Shown here piece after piece: positions 34,349 to 46,385 of a stretch of 64,000 bases of DNA. Each line of letters opens with the position of its first letter. Position 1 is the first letter of the stretch. A program made the position numbers and the translations under genes. The notes below the pieces were generated by a model, which was not told where the DNA came from, did not search any database, and was given only the letters and a program-made list of their open reading frames with translations. Where the stretch lies: the NCBI RefSeq assembly GCF_008831285.2, contig NC_045139.1:1468204-1532203 (forward strand), written 5' to 3'. The DNA is from Nymphaea colorata. Its lineage: Eukaryota > Streptophyta > Magnoliopsida > Nymphaeales > Nymphaeaceae.

Positions 34349-35560
34349 TCAACATTTATAAACAAACTTACTATTCAATTGATAATCTGTTAACATTTGA
34401 GATGATATAGCTGCTCTCAAAGCATTGTTGCTTCCTCGTTGATGTGTTTGGCTTGCAATTTCAGGTTCGCTTAAGACGAAGTTATCAGTCGAAGGTGCAT
34501 CTTCATCATCAAATTGCTCGGCATTTGGATTGTGTTCAATTATGAAGTTGTGCAGTACACATGTAGCAAGAACAATTTGAGCTTATTTTTGGAAAGGATA
34601 CTGAACTTGCATTTTCAATATTGGAAAACAACCTTTCAACATGCCGGAAGTTCTTTCTACTGTATTTCGGAATGATGAATGCCTATGGTTGAATAATTTT
34701 TGTTCTGTACGTGAGCGTGCTCCCCGAGTGTTAAACTCAGACATATGATAAGGATGTCCTCGATAAGGTGTAAGCAAACTAACAATGTTTGGACACCCCC
34801 CATCAGCCAGATAAAATTTGCCTACAATTGAACACAATTTATTTATATATTGATACATGCTTCTTAATAAAAGACTGAACTGGTTGGTGGAACTACGTAC
34901 CTTCTGGGACAACAAATGGGTCTGTTTCATGATGTAGTGTATTGTACAATACTCTTGAGTCTGTTGCACTTCATTCCCATCCAACCAAAACGTAGTGGAA
35001 TCTAGTATCTAGGCCGATTACAGCCATGACGTTTTGAGAAACGAAACCTTTTCTATTGCGAAACCTTGCTTGATCTGAAAAAGGGATTCAAGCAGGTATG
35101 TGTGCCATCGATTGCTCCTAAACAATTCTATATGACAAAGCAACTAGTTAGTCATGTTGTAGTTTGTCATGTTGTATGTGTCATGTTGAGTTCAAGATGA
35201 TGAAATTACCTCAAAATATGAAAAGAATCGTTTAGAATGTCGAATATGTGCTCGCATCATCTCATCATTGGGCCGGCGAACGTAATCCTTACCCAGTATA
35301 CATATCGCTCGTAGCACTAGGCTAACATATTTACTTATTGTTTGTCCGGAATGTTGAAACGTATTTTGAAAAGCACGATTCCGTTCATTATGTACAATTG
35401 TCAAAATCAATATAACTACTTGTTCTTCTACGGTAATGTCACGAGCATCCTCCAACAAATTTCTGTCCCTTAGAATGTTACACAGTCTCATATATATATG
35501 CCCTTCCATACAGAGGAAGTCCAAACAATTTCTATGATGACCGCGAAGCATTAGTTGCAC
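34349..35560 (-). pseudogene. PIF/Harbinger DDE transposase, broken by three in-frame stops
   Basis: The N-terminal part (35560-35192: MEGHIYMRLC, ERNRAFQNTFQHSGQTIS, LGKDYVRRPND) is the HARBI1-type leader region. An intron follows, then GAIDGTHIPA (first Asp). A second intron precedes FYLADGGCPN (second Asp), YRGHPYHMSEF and ERTSGMLKG (Glu). All three catalytic positions are present. In-frame stops are TGA at 35088-35090 (where Trp is usual), TGA at 34971-34973 in GWE-stop-SATDSRVL, and TAA at 34583-34585. The C-terminus continues VLATCVLHNFI to about 34365. This copy cannot make full-length transposase. Confidence 0.9.
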
Positions 35561-35605
35561 AAAAGATGTACCAGCATCTCGAAATGGATGAACAATTTCT
35601 AGGTC

Positions 35606-36088
35606 TCATATATATATGCCCTTCCATACGGAGTAAGTCCATACTTTTGGCCCTCTGTACTTTTTCCTATTCGGATATTTCTGAAAAAATTCATGTGTTC
35701 AAATATTGCATAAGCAAATACATGTGAGACAAAACCTAACAATATTAATTTTATAATTTAGCTCAATGTAGTCGTTCCATACTTGGGGGTCTACCTAAAT
35801 GCATTTGTTAATTGGGTCGTAGCCAAACCCACTTATGTTCAACATTTCCTTCATCACTGTCAAGTTGGGTTTGGAATACTTCAATTTGTTTTTTATTTTG
35901 TCTTTCGTGAATTCTGGACCGAATCTATCCATCATTCCTTTTTCAATAGCTGTGTATGCTTTGGGCTTAAAACTTCCGCCGGATTTCATGCCAGGGATGC
36001 GTGATTGCTCCACAAGAAGCTGGACTAAGTAATCCATTTGTGGTTCAGTCCACGTAAGATTTTCTCTTGAAGGACCGCTGTCTTCCAT
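35606..36088 (-). pseudogene. Harbinger ORF2: Myb/SANT-like DNA-binding protein, interrupted
   Basis: The frame from 36088 reads LTWTEPQMDYLVQLLVEQ, then FKPKAYTAIEKGMMDRFG and LKYSKPNLTVMKEML, the Myb/SANT-like domain (PF12776) found in the second protein of PIF/Harbinger elements. A TAG at 35795-35797 interrupts it; the frame then continues VDPQVWNDYI. A further exon-like piece (KYPNRKKYRGPKVW) follows a CAG near 35682. The second protein normally works with the transposase at the element ends. Confidence 0.85.
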
Positions 36089-37570
36089 ATTAACGTTTTG
36101 TATAATAATTCTTCACAGTAACAGTAATATAAATCTAGCATGAACAACAGTTGGAAACATGTAAGTGCATCATGCCTCTTCAGCCAAGGCATGTGCATTG
36201 TCACGACAAAAAGAACTGGAGGAGGCTATGGAGATCAGTTATGCAAAACATATTGTACTATGTTTTATACTCTTCTATGATAAACCCATGTGCAACATAT
36301 AAAAACTGAAAAGTAACTGGAATATTATAAACTTCCAACAACATTAAGGGGCGCCTAGGCTAGGAACCTTCCGAGAAAAAAAAAACCAACAGTTCAAAAA
36401 AGCAAAGAGGAAACATAGCTCGATGTCAGAGAAAAAAAAAAAAGATAACCAATGCTACACCTTTTTCTTTCCAAGAGAAACTAGTGAAGTTTAACAAGGG
36501 TGTGGAGGAATTAACTCGACAAAATGAAGAAGTGCTGGGACATGTGCATATGTTTATAACTTCATACTTTATATAAAGTATAAACATATACATGTGTGTG
36601 CTTGGGATGCTAAAATATGAGAACAATAGAATGTCTCATTAGCACTATCATGTTAGCACTATCATGAGCCTTCTTATCAAAGATCATTTTTTGACAAGCT
36701 CGCTGAGAACCATTGATGGCTGTCTTTTTCCACTTATTCAAGTCATTGATGTATCTGATGGGCTTACTTGTCTCATTTAATAATGTAATTCATTGAGCTT
36801 GCACTACAATATATTCAGGATGGGGAGAACGAGGACACCATTTGGCCTGTTTGCTAAGACTAACTATAATTTGACAAAACAAGTTGTTCGTACATGACAT
36901 TCCCTGTGAAACCCTTCATTTTGCTTGAGCAAAAAAAGGGTAGTCCATATGAACTGTGCTGATTATGGAACTTATGAGTCATGATATTAGCTGAAAGCCT
37001 GAAACATAAATCAGATTTCTCAAAAACAGAAATCAATCCTCCCACATCAAAGATTTTAGAAAGCTTTCCATCACCAAATTAAATGTTCATCGTCATCATA
37101 AAATGGCATGTCTATTTCATAGGAAAACTGAAAAATTACGAACTGACTGTAATGAGTTACAAACAAACTGTAAATAGACAACTAAATATATTGTAATAAA
37201 AAAATTTACAAGTTACGGACAGAGTTACAGACCATATAATGAAACAGAATTTATATAAGCATTATGACAGTGTGAAATTATGTGCCGAAACAGGCTTACA
37301 AAATTTATACAAGTTTTCGAGCGCTGCGGAAAATTATGTGCCGAAACATATATTTCGAGTGGGTGAAATTTCACCCGCTCGAAAGTCCGAGCTCCGAGCT
37401 CGGACTTTCAAGCGGGTGGAATTCCACCCGCTCCCTTTTCGGTTAAACGGGTGGAATTTCACCCCGTTTGATGGGTTTTCAATCGGGCGGGTGAAATTTC
37501 ACCCGCCCGTACAAATTCTTCCTCCCCCACCCACTTTCACCCCCCCATCAAACGGGCCCTTAAGTAAAAG

Positions 37571-38802
37571 TGAGGACTTCCGTATGCAACTGAAATATTT
37601 CAAAGAAACAACCGAGAAGGTGCTAGAGCTTATTAAAGAGTTAGGTACTGGAATCCACCGATATTTTTTCGATTTCTTGTCTTTGTCATTATTTTATAAT
37701 ATAAACAATGCATTTGACAGGACACTTCATAATGTGGTCAATAAGAAGGCTGATGTTGATTGGGATATTAATTGCATGATTGTCAAGTCTATTGAACTTA
37801 AAAAGGAGATTATATCTAAAAATCAGCTCTTAATTCTTTTAAGAAGTTGAAGGTATCATTATTTTTTCATATGATATGAGAAATTATCATATAAATTAAA
37901 GGATACGATGCGCTCAAGTGAGACAGCAAGATAGTATAATGAACAGTAAGAATGTGTTGGACTAATCCTAGTTGGTGTTTATGGAAAGTAAACAACGGCT
38001 GCGTGCACAATCAATATGACCATGGAAGTCTACCTTGGCAGACACCCGGGCACATCATTTATGAGCAAAAAAATGTGACAAAGATGTACATTCAAGCCCA
38101 CCATATATTTTTGGCTATAAACCAGGAACGCCACCTACGTTACTGAAATTCTGAGTCAGATGGCAGACATGTGTTTGCAGTACCCCTTAACTTAGTGAAA
38201 AATTCAATTTAAGCAACTAACTGGTTTTACAGTATCTCTTAACTTTGGTAAAAGTTCAATTTAAACGACTAACTGTTGCTCAGCTTCAGCAAGCAGGAAC
38301 CAAAGCACCCCTGCATTCTTCTTGCACGTACATTGGTCTAGATTTACATCAATATAAGGCAATAAGATCTCCACATGCTTCAACTTGCACATAAGGACCC
38401 ACTCCTTTTAAAATTACAAGAACATAGCCCCCGCATGTCAAAGGAATATGTGCCACATAACATGTTCCAGCCTATCCATTTGAGCCAACTGCTGCTCAAC
38501 TTGAAAAGAGAAATTAATTGAGAATTGTGAGTTCCGTAATTTAGCCAATAAATTAGGCCTATAAATGGAAATTTGATTATATATGTTTCTATCTATAGAT
38601 AACAAGACTCAGTTGCGCGCACGACTCCTATGCACACAATGCATTTTTGGAGCATATTTTTCCATTTAAATAAAAAAATGGATATTTTGTAGGAGGGGAC
38701 CATGCACACTCCTATAGTTTCAAAGCCCTCTGCACCATATAACCAAAGATTTTTCTTCTTTCATATTAGTTCATCTTATGAATGGAGTGCGAAAATATGA
38801 GC
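37571..38802. other. Cassette spacer to the right of the nested insertion; no gene seen
   Basis: Matches copy 1 from about 12147 and copy 2 from about 26518. An open frame begun in the Harbinger end runs into it by chance. Similarity to the other copies stops at about 38802. Confidence 0.75.
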
Positions 38803-39635
38803 TTAATCGAGCTCGAATCGAGTAGAGAGGTCAAGTTAATGAAATCGAACTCGACTTGAGCTCAAGTCGAGTTCGAATTTCTTTCAAGACACTCCAGCCA
38901 AGTTCGAGTTTCTTTCAAGACACTCGAGCCAAGTTCAAGCTGGCTCACCTCCCCCCGAACTCACTCATGAACAGCCATAAGATTCACTTGAGTGGTTTGT
39001 GATATATTTAATGCTTCAATTGTAAATGAATGTCATCCTATATTTCCAGCAATGCTGATCATATTCCAACTTTATTATAGTTTTTTATTAGGGTTTGAGC
39101 CCCTGGAAATAATTCACAAAAATTACAAAACGTTGTCCCCTAAAATTCCAATCTTCTGCAAAGACGCCAAGGAAGTCTGTAATAGTGCTACCCAACCCCT
39201 CTTATAATGTTCAAAAATTCTAATTTAGCCACAGAACATTCTTGAAAATTATAATTCAGCTCAGATAAAAAGTTTGAAAATATAGTTCCGTCTTCCAACA
39301 ATAAATGTCTGGCTTTGTTTCTGGTCTCTGGTCTCGAGCCAATGGCCATATGATGTAAAGGTCATTTTTATGCTAAAGGCAAGCGAAGAATATTTAGAAG
39401 TTTGTGAAGATGTCCAAGCCTACTTTAAATGACATTTTACCGGTGCCTTGTACCGGATATTGACGGATAGCTAAAACTTGAAGAAATTTGTTGCTTAAAA
39501 ATAGCCAGTAGCAACGTTTTACAATGGCACAACAGTTTTTGGGTGGCTTTAACCATGATTTATGGTTCTTTTAGTGATGAATTTTAAAAGTTCAGTTACC
39601 TGGATACTTTCAAACACATGCAGCAATAACTTGTG

Positions 39636-39687
<52 letters not shown>

Positions 39688-40520
39688 CATAAAATCAGGG
39701 ATAATCTTCCATAGAACGGATTAGTTCTTAGGGATCAAGGTAATTGAATCAGTTGATAATGTACTGTCAGAAACACAGCTTTTTTGGCGATCCTTTCCTT
39801 CCGTCGATAAAAGCCTGCTTTACTATCATGTTGTCGATCTCGTCAATGAAATCAAACTTTTCCTAAGAGTTTACATTCTAAAATTGGATTTTTGTGTAGT
39901 GTTGGCATGAGCTTGTATCAGTTTTATATCAAGGCTCGTAAGGAAAGCAGGAAAAATAAGGTTTAGTATGGCTAGACTAGAAGAAATACAAGCTATGTGC
40001 AACAGGACGAACAAGAGCAAGAGAGGGAGAGCAGTGAATACTGGTGGGAACCATGACGTGCACAAGTTGATTTGAATATCATGCTTTCTCTATCTTAATT
40101 TACTAAATATTATCATATGCTTTTATTGTCTCTTAGCATAATTGAGCTGAGCCGAACCTGATTATGTGCGTCATACTGGATGCAATTTTTGTATGTCAGC
40201 ATAGTTAATGACTTCCCTTAATTCACACTAAAAAAACTTTTTGTAAAAATAAAAAAAAAAAAAAACTTTTTTTCTCAAGTTTTTAGAAAGATGTCCAAAG
40301 TTGTGTTGTTAAAACCGATTTGTGGATCGAATCGGTGAGTCTGCTGATCAAATAAATGAAAAATGTTCACATCGATTGAATACGAAAATTTTAAAATATA
40401 TGAAGAAAATGTGAAACTTAACATGCGGCAGTGGGTCACGAAACCTAATCGTTTTGCCATCGATTCCATTCGAATTAACTCATCGATCTACGCGAATTCA
40501 GGTGGATTCTAAGAACACTG
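38803..40520. other. Sequence specific to cassette copy 3; no gene seen
   Basis: Holds TCGAGCTCGAAT-type repeats (38803-38990), an AT microsatellite (39645-39688) and the second copy of the dispersed segment listed at 22985. It separates the cassette spacer from gene G. Confidence 0.6.
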
Positions 40521-40788
40521 TTTCAAACTCATCGCATAGAATTAACCAAGATTTGCTAGACTCGAGCTCACTGATGCACATCGATCCATCATTTTCATTA
40601 GAAGATAGCAAACGAAGAAGACACATCACGACTACGAGTTTACAAGTCGCCGTTACAAACCCAAGTGCATGCTTTTATTCTAGGCACCAACTGGTTATGG
40701 TTGGCAGATGAAGATGCACTACTGCATAACTACAGAGAAGGAGCCATGGAGGTCGCCGAGCAAAGCGATCGACAGGCTCTCAGCCTAG

Positions 40789-41490
40789 CTAGTTCCCTGC
40801 CTGCACAAACTCAGCATACTCCTGGGCCGAGCAGCACCTGAACCCGCAGTAGTGGTGGCAGTAAGGTGGACGCCTGTAAGGGGGGATTCCAGGTCTGTAG
40901 GGTCCATAATGCTTGTCAGCATTCAAGTCGCCGGCGTCAGCTGCCTGAAAGAGGGCAGCAAACTCTTCGGCAGAGCAGCACCTGCCATGACAGTAGAATC
41001 GGCAGTACGGCGGGCCACGGCCATATGGGCCACCGCCGTATGGGCCACCGCCATGGTATGGGCCCGGACCATATGGGCCACCGCGAGGGTCTTGGCCCGG
41101 ACCATATGGGTATTTGGCATCTTCTACATTGGCATCCTTGTTATCTGCAGCCAGAAGAGAGAGTTACAGATGATCACTAGTTTCTTCCACATAAAGCCGA
41201 AAAGAAAGAATCTGCAACTACTGTTAGTGAATATATGCCCAAGAAAGAGAAGCTTGCATGGATTATATGGATATAAGGTCGTAAATTAGATGCAGATGCA
41301 TGTCTTGATGCATCCATGATTGCAAAGAATCCTCCTCAACTGGTCACTAGCAACGGGAGCAGGTGGATCAGAGAGGAGTTAGTTTCAGAGGTAAAAGCTC
41401 ACCTGGTTTCTCTTCCAAGTCTGCAGCAAAGATTTGGGAGAAGAGCAGGAAAGCAAATACGAGGGGGAGGGCAAGCTTGCTCCGTGCCAT
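40789..41490 (-). CDS. Gene G: secreted Gly/Pro/Tyr-rich protein with two Cys motifs, 147 aa
   Basis: Exon 1 is 41403-41490 (88 nt) and exon 2 is 40789-41144 (356 nt), with an intron of only 258 nt (phase 1). The signal peptide is MARSKLALPLVFAFLLF..., with cleavage probably near FAA; the mature start is DLEEKP. Exon 2 holds a GPYGPGPYHGGGPYGG repeat, motif 1 C77-x3-C81-x3-C85-C86-SAEEF, a 38-residue linker without cysteine, then motif 2 C125-x3-C129-x3-C133-C134-SAQEYAEFVQAGN. It is the only intact two-motif gene of array 1, where D and E are broken. Probably secreted; function unknown. Confidence 0.88.
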
Positions 41491-41564
41491 GCTTAACTGG
41501 TATGACTAGCTAGCTAGAGAAGGAGGAGGGAACTGGGTATGAGTTCCATGCTCACACTTCTGTC

Positions 41565-41574
41565 CTATTTATAG
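41565..41574 (-). promoter_or_regulatory. TATA box of gene G (CTATAAATAG)
   Basis: 75 bp upstream of the ATG. A (GA)n tract lies just upstream at 41598-41625. Confidence 0.8.
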
Positions 41575-41594
41575 AGTTTCAGTTGGATACTTGG

Positions 41595-41628
<34 letters not shown>

Positions 41629-41629
41629 T

Positions 41630-43340
41630 ACTCCCTGATTAACAGTGACAGTGGGTAGATGGGACCATTGAATATCTCTTAATGGTCTTATCTAACCAAT
41701 GTGCTTCACTGGTTTTTCTGGCTGGCCTTGCAGAAACTAAGGGTGATGTGTTGGTTGGTATTGTTCTATTTATATATTTCTATCTCTCTCTCTCTCTCTA
41801 CCTCTCGTCGGTAAGGCTTTATTAATGTATATATTACTCCATGTCTGCCAAATAAATTTTATATTATATAATTGACATGAAATTCAAACACATGAACTTT
41901 GAAGCTTATCACTATTACTCATCATTCATCATGGCAGCTAAAATCTGTTGGGCCGGACTTCAACGTTTAATATTCCAAGTTCTTTCATTTACAAGTAAGG
42001 ATTGGCTACTTGGCTCTATTTGAATGAAGAAGGAGAAAAGTAAACCAAGTTTTGCTCGAAGCGTCGACATGAAAACCAAACCCGCAAAACCCGTTTCTCT
42101 TTTCTCTTCTCTCATCCCTAACCCATAGCAGTCAGTGATGGCACTGACATGCAGATCCATCCCAGTGGTAAAAGCCTGGTGTTTTCGGCCGACGTCTGAT
42201 GTGGGCGCTCTGTACTTTTAAGTCATCATAATGTCATTTGTTATTTTTTCAATAAAACTTCTGATCGGTAGGTGTGGGCGGTGGCCCACACTAGCCCCAT
42301 ATATATCTATGTAAAGCTGGTTATATGCACTGTCTATTGTATAAAAAATTATGTACCAGGCATATGTGGCCCCTGCTGCCCGTAGCCCTGTCCTTCTATA
42401 TGAGACTCATGGCTGTGGTGATATCGATCACCTCCATGCTGTATATTTTAGTAGGTTTCTAGTTACTTTAGTCTAGCAAAGTTACCTTAATTAATTGCAG
42501 CTTATTTTGCAGTAATTAGCTTCTATCTTATGATCTCTCTACAATATATATTATGAGGCTATAAAAATCTGGCGATGTTGGGAGGAGGTTCATTCACGTG
42601 AACATAACTCTACAAAAGCCTGCATTAAAGCTCTTCACGTTGAGAGGATTAAGATTTGAGTTTATTTTCCAGAATAAGAAAAGAGTGAGCAAGAAAAAGA
42701 AAGGTAGCGAGGAATTTTATGCATCGAGGGGTTTGCCAATTTGGAATATTTTCATGAAATTTGTTAAATGTCCATGTGCGGGCACTCTCTATTGGGTGAG
42801 GCGCTAGGCTGACTATATGGTGTTACGGTATATATAAACAAGATAAAGCCCACACTTACAAGATAAGTGTGGGCAATTGCCCACATCAGCCCAACAAAAC
42901 AAAAATCTTATTGTAGCATATCAAGATCACATTATCGTGACTCAAAAATTACATGCTATCGGCAGTGTAGCCAACTCAAGTGCCCCGGCTGAGGTGAAGT
43001 CTATAATATATAATATAGACTCAATTTGCTGTCAAAACCCTATGGGCTTCTTTTTTTATCGTTCCCATTTCTAAATTTCGTGACATATGCCTAACTTCCC
43101 CCGACGAATGATGTTAAGTTTCCCGTTCTAAAAAGTGAAACTGTGTTCTTATTCCTTTTCTTTTTTCATATTTTTGTCTCTTTGGGGATTTCCACAAACA
43201 CTCCAAAGTATCATTTCTAGTTAAGGGGCAGTTTAAGTTTACATTTCAAACTTTAAAGGGCATACTTACGTGAAAAGGTGAAAATTTTGTAGGGTGGGCG
43301 CAGTTCCGCCACTGTTCTTCCCCTGTTTGACTGCAACATA
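41630..43340. other. Gene-free region between the two arrays
   Basis: AT-rich sequence with a CT tract near 41782-41800 and two copies of the GTGTGGGCRRTKGCCCACA palindromic word (42268 and 42868 regions). No supported gene. Confidence 0.6.
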
Positions 43341-43372
43341 TGAATGACCTTGATCTCTTCCTCGGAATGCAG

Positions 43373-43673
43373 ATCACAAGGACACATCTCGGAATGCCGA
43401 TACAGATGCTTAGGGATGGTAGGTAGGTTCATAATCAATATGATCATGGCCCTTGACACTGACGATTCTACTGTGGCCACAGCTGCTGGTCAGAGTCAGA
43501 GTTTACTGCCTGCTCCCAGGCTGATCTGGTTGACGACATGAATGTATTCATGAAAAGGGTTATGGATATAAATATGCGCCGGGCTGTATATTGCGTCGAG
43601 AGGCCCAGATACCGATACAGGCTGCCGTTACTACTGCGGCCATCGTTGCTGCTCAGCAGAGGACTATGTGTGA
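43373..43673 (+). pseudogene. Plus-strand relic of exon 2 of a two-motif gene
   Basis: After an ATGCAG acceptor-like site the sequence reads HKDTS as in the paralogues, then meets a TAG. Further on, FYCGHSCWSESEF is motif 1 with one Cys changed to Trp. After frameshifts, CRYYCGHRCCSAEDYV-TGA is motif 2. Two copies of the family's 3' untranslated word (ACCAATGTGCATG) follow at about 43728 and 43774. It is the only family member on the plus strand. No exon 1 is seen to its left. Confidence 0.75.
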
Positions 43674-43689
43674 GTTTGTAGAGGAGATG

Positions 43690-45190
43690 AGAATGGGGAA
43701 TGTCTCTAATTTGCAGCTGTTTCTGTAACCAATGTGCATGAGACAAAATTTCTAATTTGTAGCTGTTTATGCAACCAATGTGCATGTCGATTACCATATG
43801 GATGTTGGCTGCGCTTAAGTAAGTGAATGCAGTTATGATCTGGCTTGAGTCCATATAAGATCAGAGGTTGCATTAAAAGGTGTGTTTTCTAAGATTCTCA
43901 ATTTAAATTGATGATGTCAGTAATATGGATCTTAAAATCTAGGTTAGATGTTAAAAACTATAGACTTAAGGTTGGGTTGGAGGCCGGGGGATTGACATTA
44001 AATCCATGGAACCGAAATCCCAGTTATCTTATACCATCATAGTGAAGCAAACACAACCTTGAAAGTCTTTTCCTTGGGTGGGTATTGATTTGGCTAATCT
44101 TGATATGCATTTGCACAAGTATTTTAAGAAATATGCCATTTGTTGGTAAAATAATATCCATTGCTAATCCCGTTTGAATATTTGTTGAAAAACATAAAGC
44201 AATAAGAGAAAAGAACTTAGGAGATTAACGTGGAGCATATTTTCTTTACCCACGGCAGGCCATCGGCCTTAACATTGACAAAGTATGCCAATCCCTTATA
44301 TAGGCATTACAGATGAGATAACTCTTTATTTGGAGCTATTACAAGATATTCATTATCAACAAAACCGTTCCTTGATTTTTGCTGTAACTGTTTCCATAAT
44401 CCATCACCTTGATTTTTGCCATGATCCTTTCCAAACAATCCTTACCATGATGCTGACATCCTTATCATATGTGTCTGCTGTTAACCATCTTTCTTTTCAA
44501 TATTGAATGGACCCGAAGCCATGTAAAAAACATGGCTCGTGGCATCGAAGGAGGTCTTTAATTAGAAAAACTGGTTTTTTGTCTGCTTAGTTGATGACAA
44601 CCAGATTTTCAAGTTCTAAAGAAACGAGAGAAGCATTGGCCCCAATAAAAAGCATTTTAATGAGTTTGTTTTACTCTTAGTTTGCTGCTATGTTCCAGCC
44701 ATAAGTTTGATGGAAAACGAGTGACCAACGAGGCGATGTCGATGCTCTAGGGGGCAACGAGTTCCACTCGGACCCTCCATGACATGAGTCCCCTGGCTCA
44801 CCTTAAGGTTAAGGATGTTAAAAGATTACGATTTGAACTGAATATATTCTTTACGGCTTTGACTGTGTTTATTTTACTCTTGTTTTGCAGAAGTTTGACT
44901 GGATATGCTTTATCCTTTTCCCTTGATTAAAATTGTGTCGACTGCAAGACTGTAAGCAAAACTGCGTGTCTGCAATCTCGTTCTCTCGATGATCTTGAGT
45001 TCCACAATCGCAATCATATAAATGAATGTAGAATGTCAAAATATGTAGGATTAAACAGAATAAATATCTGAAAGTTCCAAATGCTGCAGATTTTCGTAAG
45101 AGCCTTAAGAACAGGAATAACACTTTTGGTTCACAAAAATCTTCTCTAGACATCAATTTTATTGATTTGCATCACTTTATTTCTCTCTCC
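43690..45190. other. Gene-free region; possible LTR fragment near 44180-44310
   Basis: A stretch with AACGTGGAGCATATTTTC and CCCTTATATAGGCATTACAG resembles the LTR ends of plant copia-type or TRIM elements, but no internal region is found. The stretch 44940-45170 is partly repeated at 61500-61660. Confidence 0.4.
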
Positions 45191-45199
45191 CTCTCATAT

Positions 45200-45560
45200 A
45201 TATATATATATATATATATAGAGTGAGGTTAGGTAGAAGCTGACAGACGGCCTGAGCAACGATCACGTGGAAAGGAGAAGCTTGTCGGCGCATTGCACCG
45301 ACTAGAGAAATTTTTTCGTTTATGGGCACACCAGTGTTGACCAATGCGTCCTTTCAATTTTAGAAAGAAATTGAAAGAACCTTCACTACTTCATACCGAC
45401 TTCTGCGCACTAGGTCTTTACCGACTGACCACCCTGCGCCGCTGGTATCTATCTGGGCTGCCTCCGCTGGTATCTATCTGGTCTGGAGCTGAGTTAGGAT
45501 TTTTTTTTGTTTTCTTTCTCACTCTTTTTCTCTTTCTCTCTCATAGTGAAATAGTAAAAG
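45200..45560. repeat. Array 2 spacer repeat, related copies at about 49980-50260, 55570-55750 and 61760-61980
   Basis: The stretch here and at 49980 shares GGCACACCAGTGTTGACCAA, TGCGTCCTTTCA and CGCCGCTGGTATCTAT. The stretches at 55570 and 61760 share CAGCAGACTGCC... and GATCACGTGG-AAGG. They mark units of an older tandem array around F, F2, H1 and H2. Confidence 0.6.
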
Positions 45561-46385
45561 GAAGTTAGTCAAAGAGAGTTGGTGTAATTTCCGAATCTGA
45601 GAAAGCCGGAAAAAATTTTTGGGGGGTTATCATTCAGAGTTTTCTATTTTAAAGGAATACTATGTACACAATTGAACAAATATTTGACATTGTTAAACAT
45701 TGAAGGTTTGATGTGGGCAACTGCCCATACCAGTTTACTGTAGGGGCTCATACCAGTTTACTGTAGGGGCGGAGGTAAGGAGGTAGGGCCTACATGGGCC
45801 ATGGCCTCACCTCAATTTTTTTTTTTAAATTTACATATAAATTTTAGAAAATTTTACTTGAAGATTTTAAAAAATAAATATTTCGGTCACAGTCAAAATT
45901 TAAGAATTTTAATTTAACCCCCTCATAAAAAACTGCACATGTGGCTCCCCTTCTGCTTCGACTCCACTCTATCCCCTTGCATGTTTAACAAATTTATATG
46001 TAAAAATAATTAAAAACTAAAGCTTGTTTCAAAAAAATTGCAAGAAAACGGCCTTTTCAATGTTGCGAAAATAAAACTGAATACAACTTTCGAAAAATTG
46101 TCATTAGGGCCCATTCAAATTTTCATGTGTCTTCGATCTATTAATTTGACATTTTTTGTTCAATATATGTAAACAATGATTTAATCTGTTTATTTGTTTA
46201 AAAATATTTTTTTAAACATACATGTTCAAGGAACATTATATTACAGTGCTCATACTCAATTGTTGGGACAGACTTGCGGACCCAAGCTAAAATCACTAAC
46301 TCTAAGTGCATGATTTTATTTAAGTGTAACTAACATATGGCAATTGACATGCACATTGGTTACAGATACAACTAAAACAAACATG

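Larger units (their letters stand above)
33218..37559 (-). mobile_element. PIF/Harbinger DNA transposon, 4.34 kb, full length, with TTA target duplication
   Basis: Left end GGGCCCGTTTGATGGGCGGG. The reverse complement of the right end is GGGCCCGTTTGATGGGGGGG, and similarity continues into GTGAAA. TTA flanks both sides (33215-33217 and 37560-37562), the 3-bp target duplication of this superfamily. A subterminal copy of the end motif (GTTTGATTGTCGGGTGAAAT) lies at about 33325-33345. Further GGGTGAAATTTCACCC palindromes sit inside the right end (37360-37510). Genes on the minus strand: Myb/SANT-like, DDE transposase, and a small RNase H1 N-terminal-domain ORF. The first two carry stop codons, so this copy is not autonomous. 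The 36100-37240 interior shows no gene. Confidence 0.93.
29728..41490. repeat. Array 1, cassette copy 3 (genes C and G), enlarged by insertions
   Basis: Collinear with copies 1 and 2 but interrupted by a GC-rich tract (32041-32757), a nested hAT/Harbinger insertion (32900-37562) and about 1.7 kb of other sequence (38803-40520). Between these, the spacer matches the other copies (32758-32899, 37571-38802). Confidence 0.82.

Noticed and set aside
37239-37850. 203-codon plus-strand frame
   Set aside because: It crosses the right end of the Harbinger element into cassette spacer, so it cannot be an old gene, and the equivalent spacer in other copies is not open.
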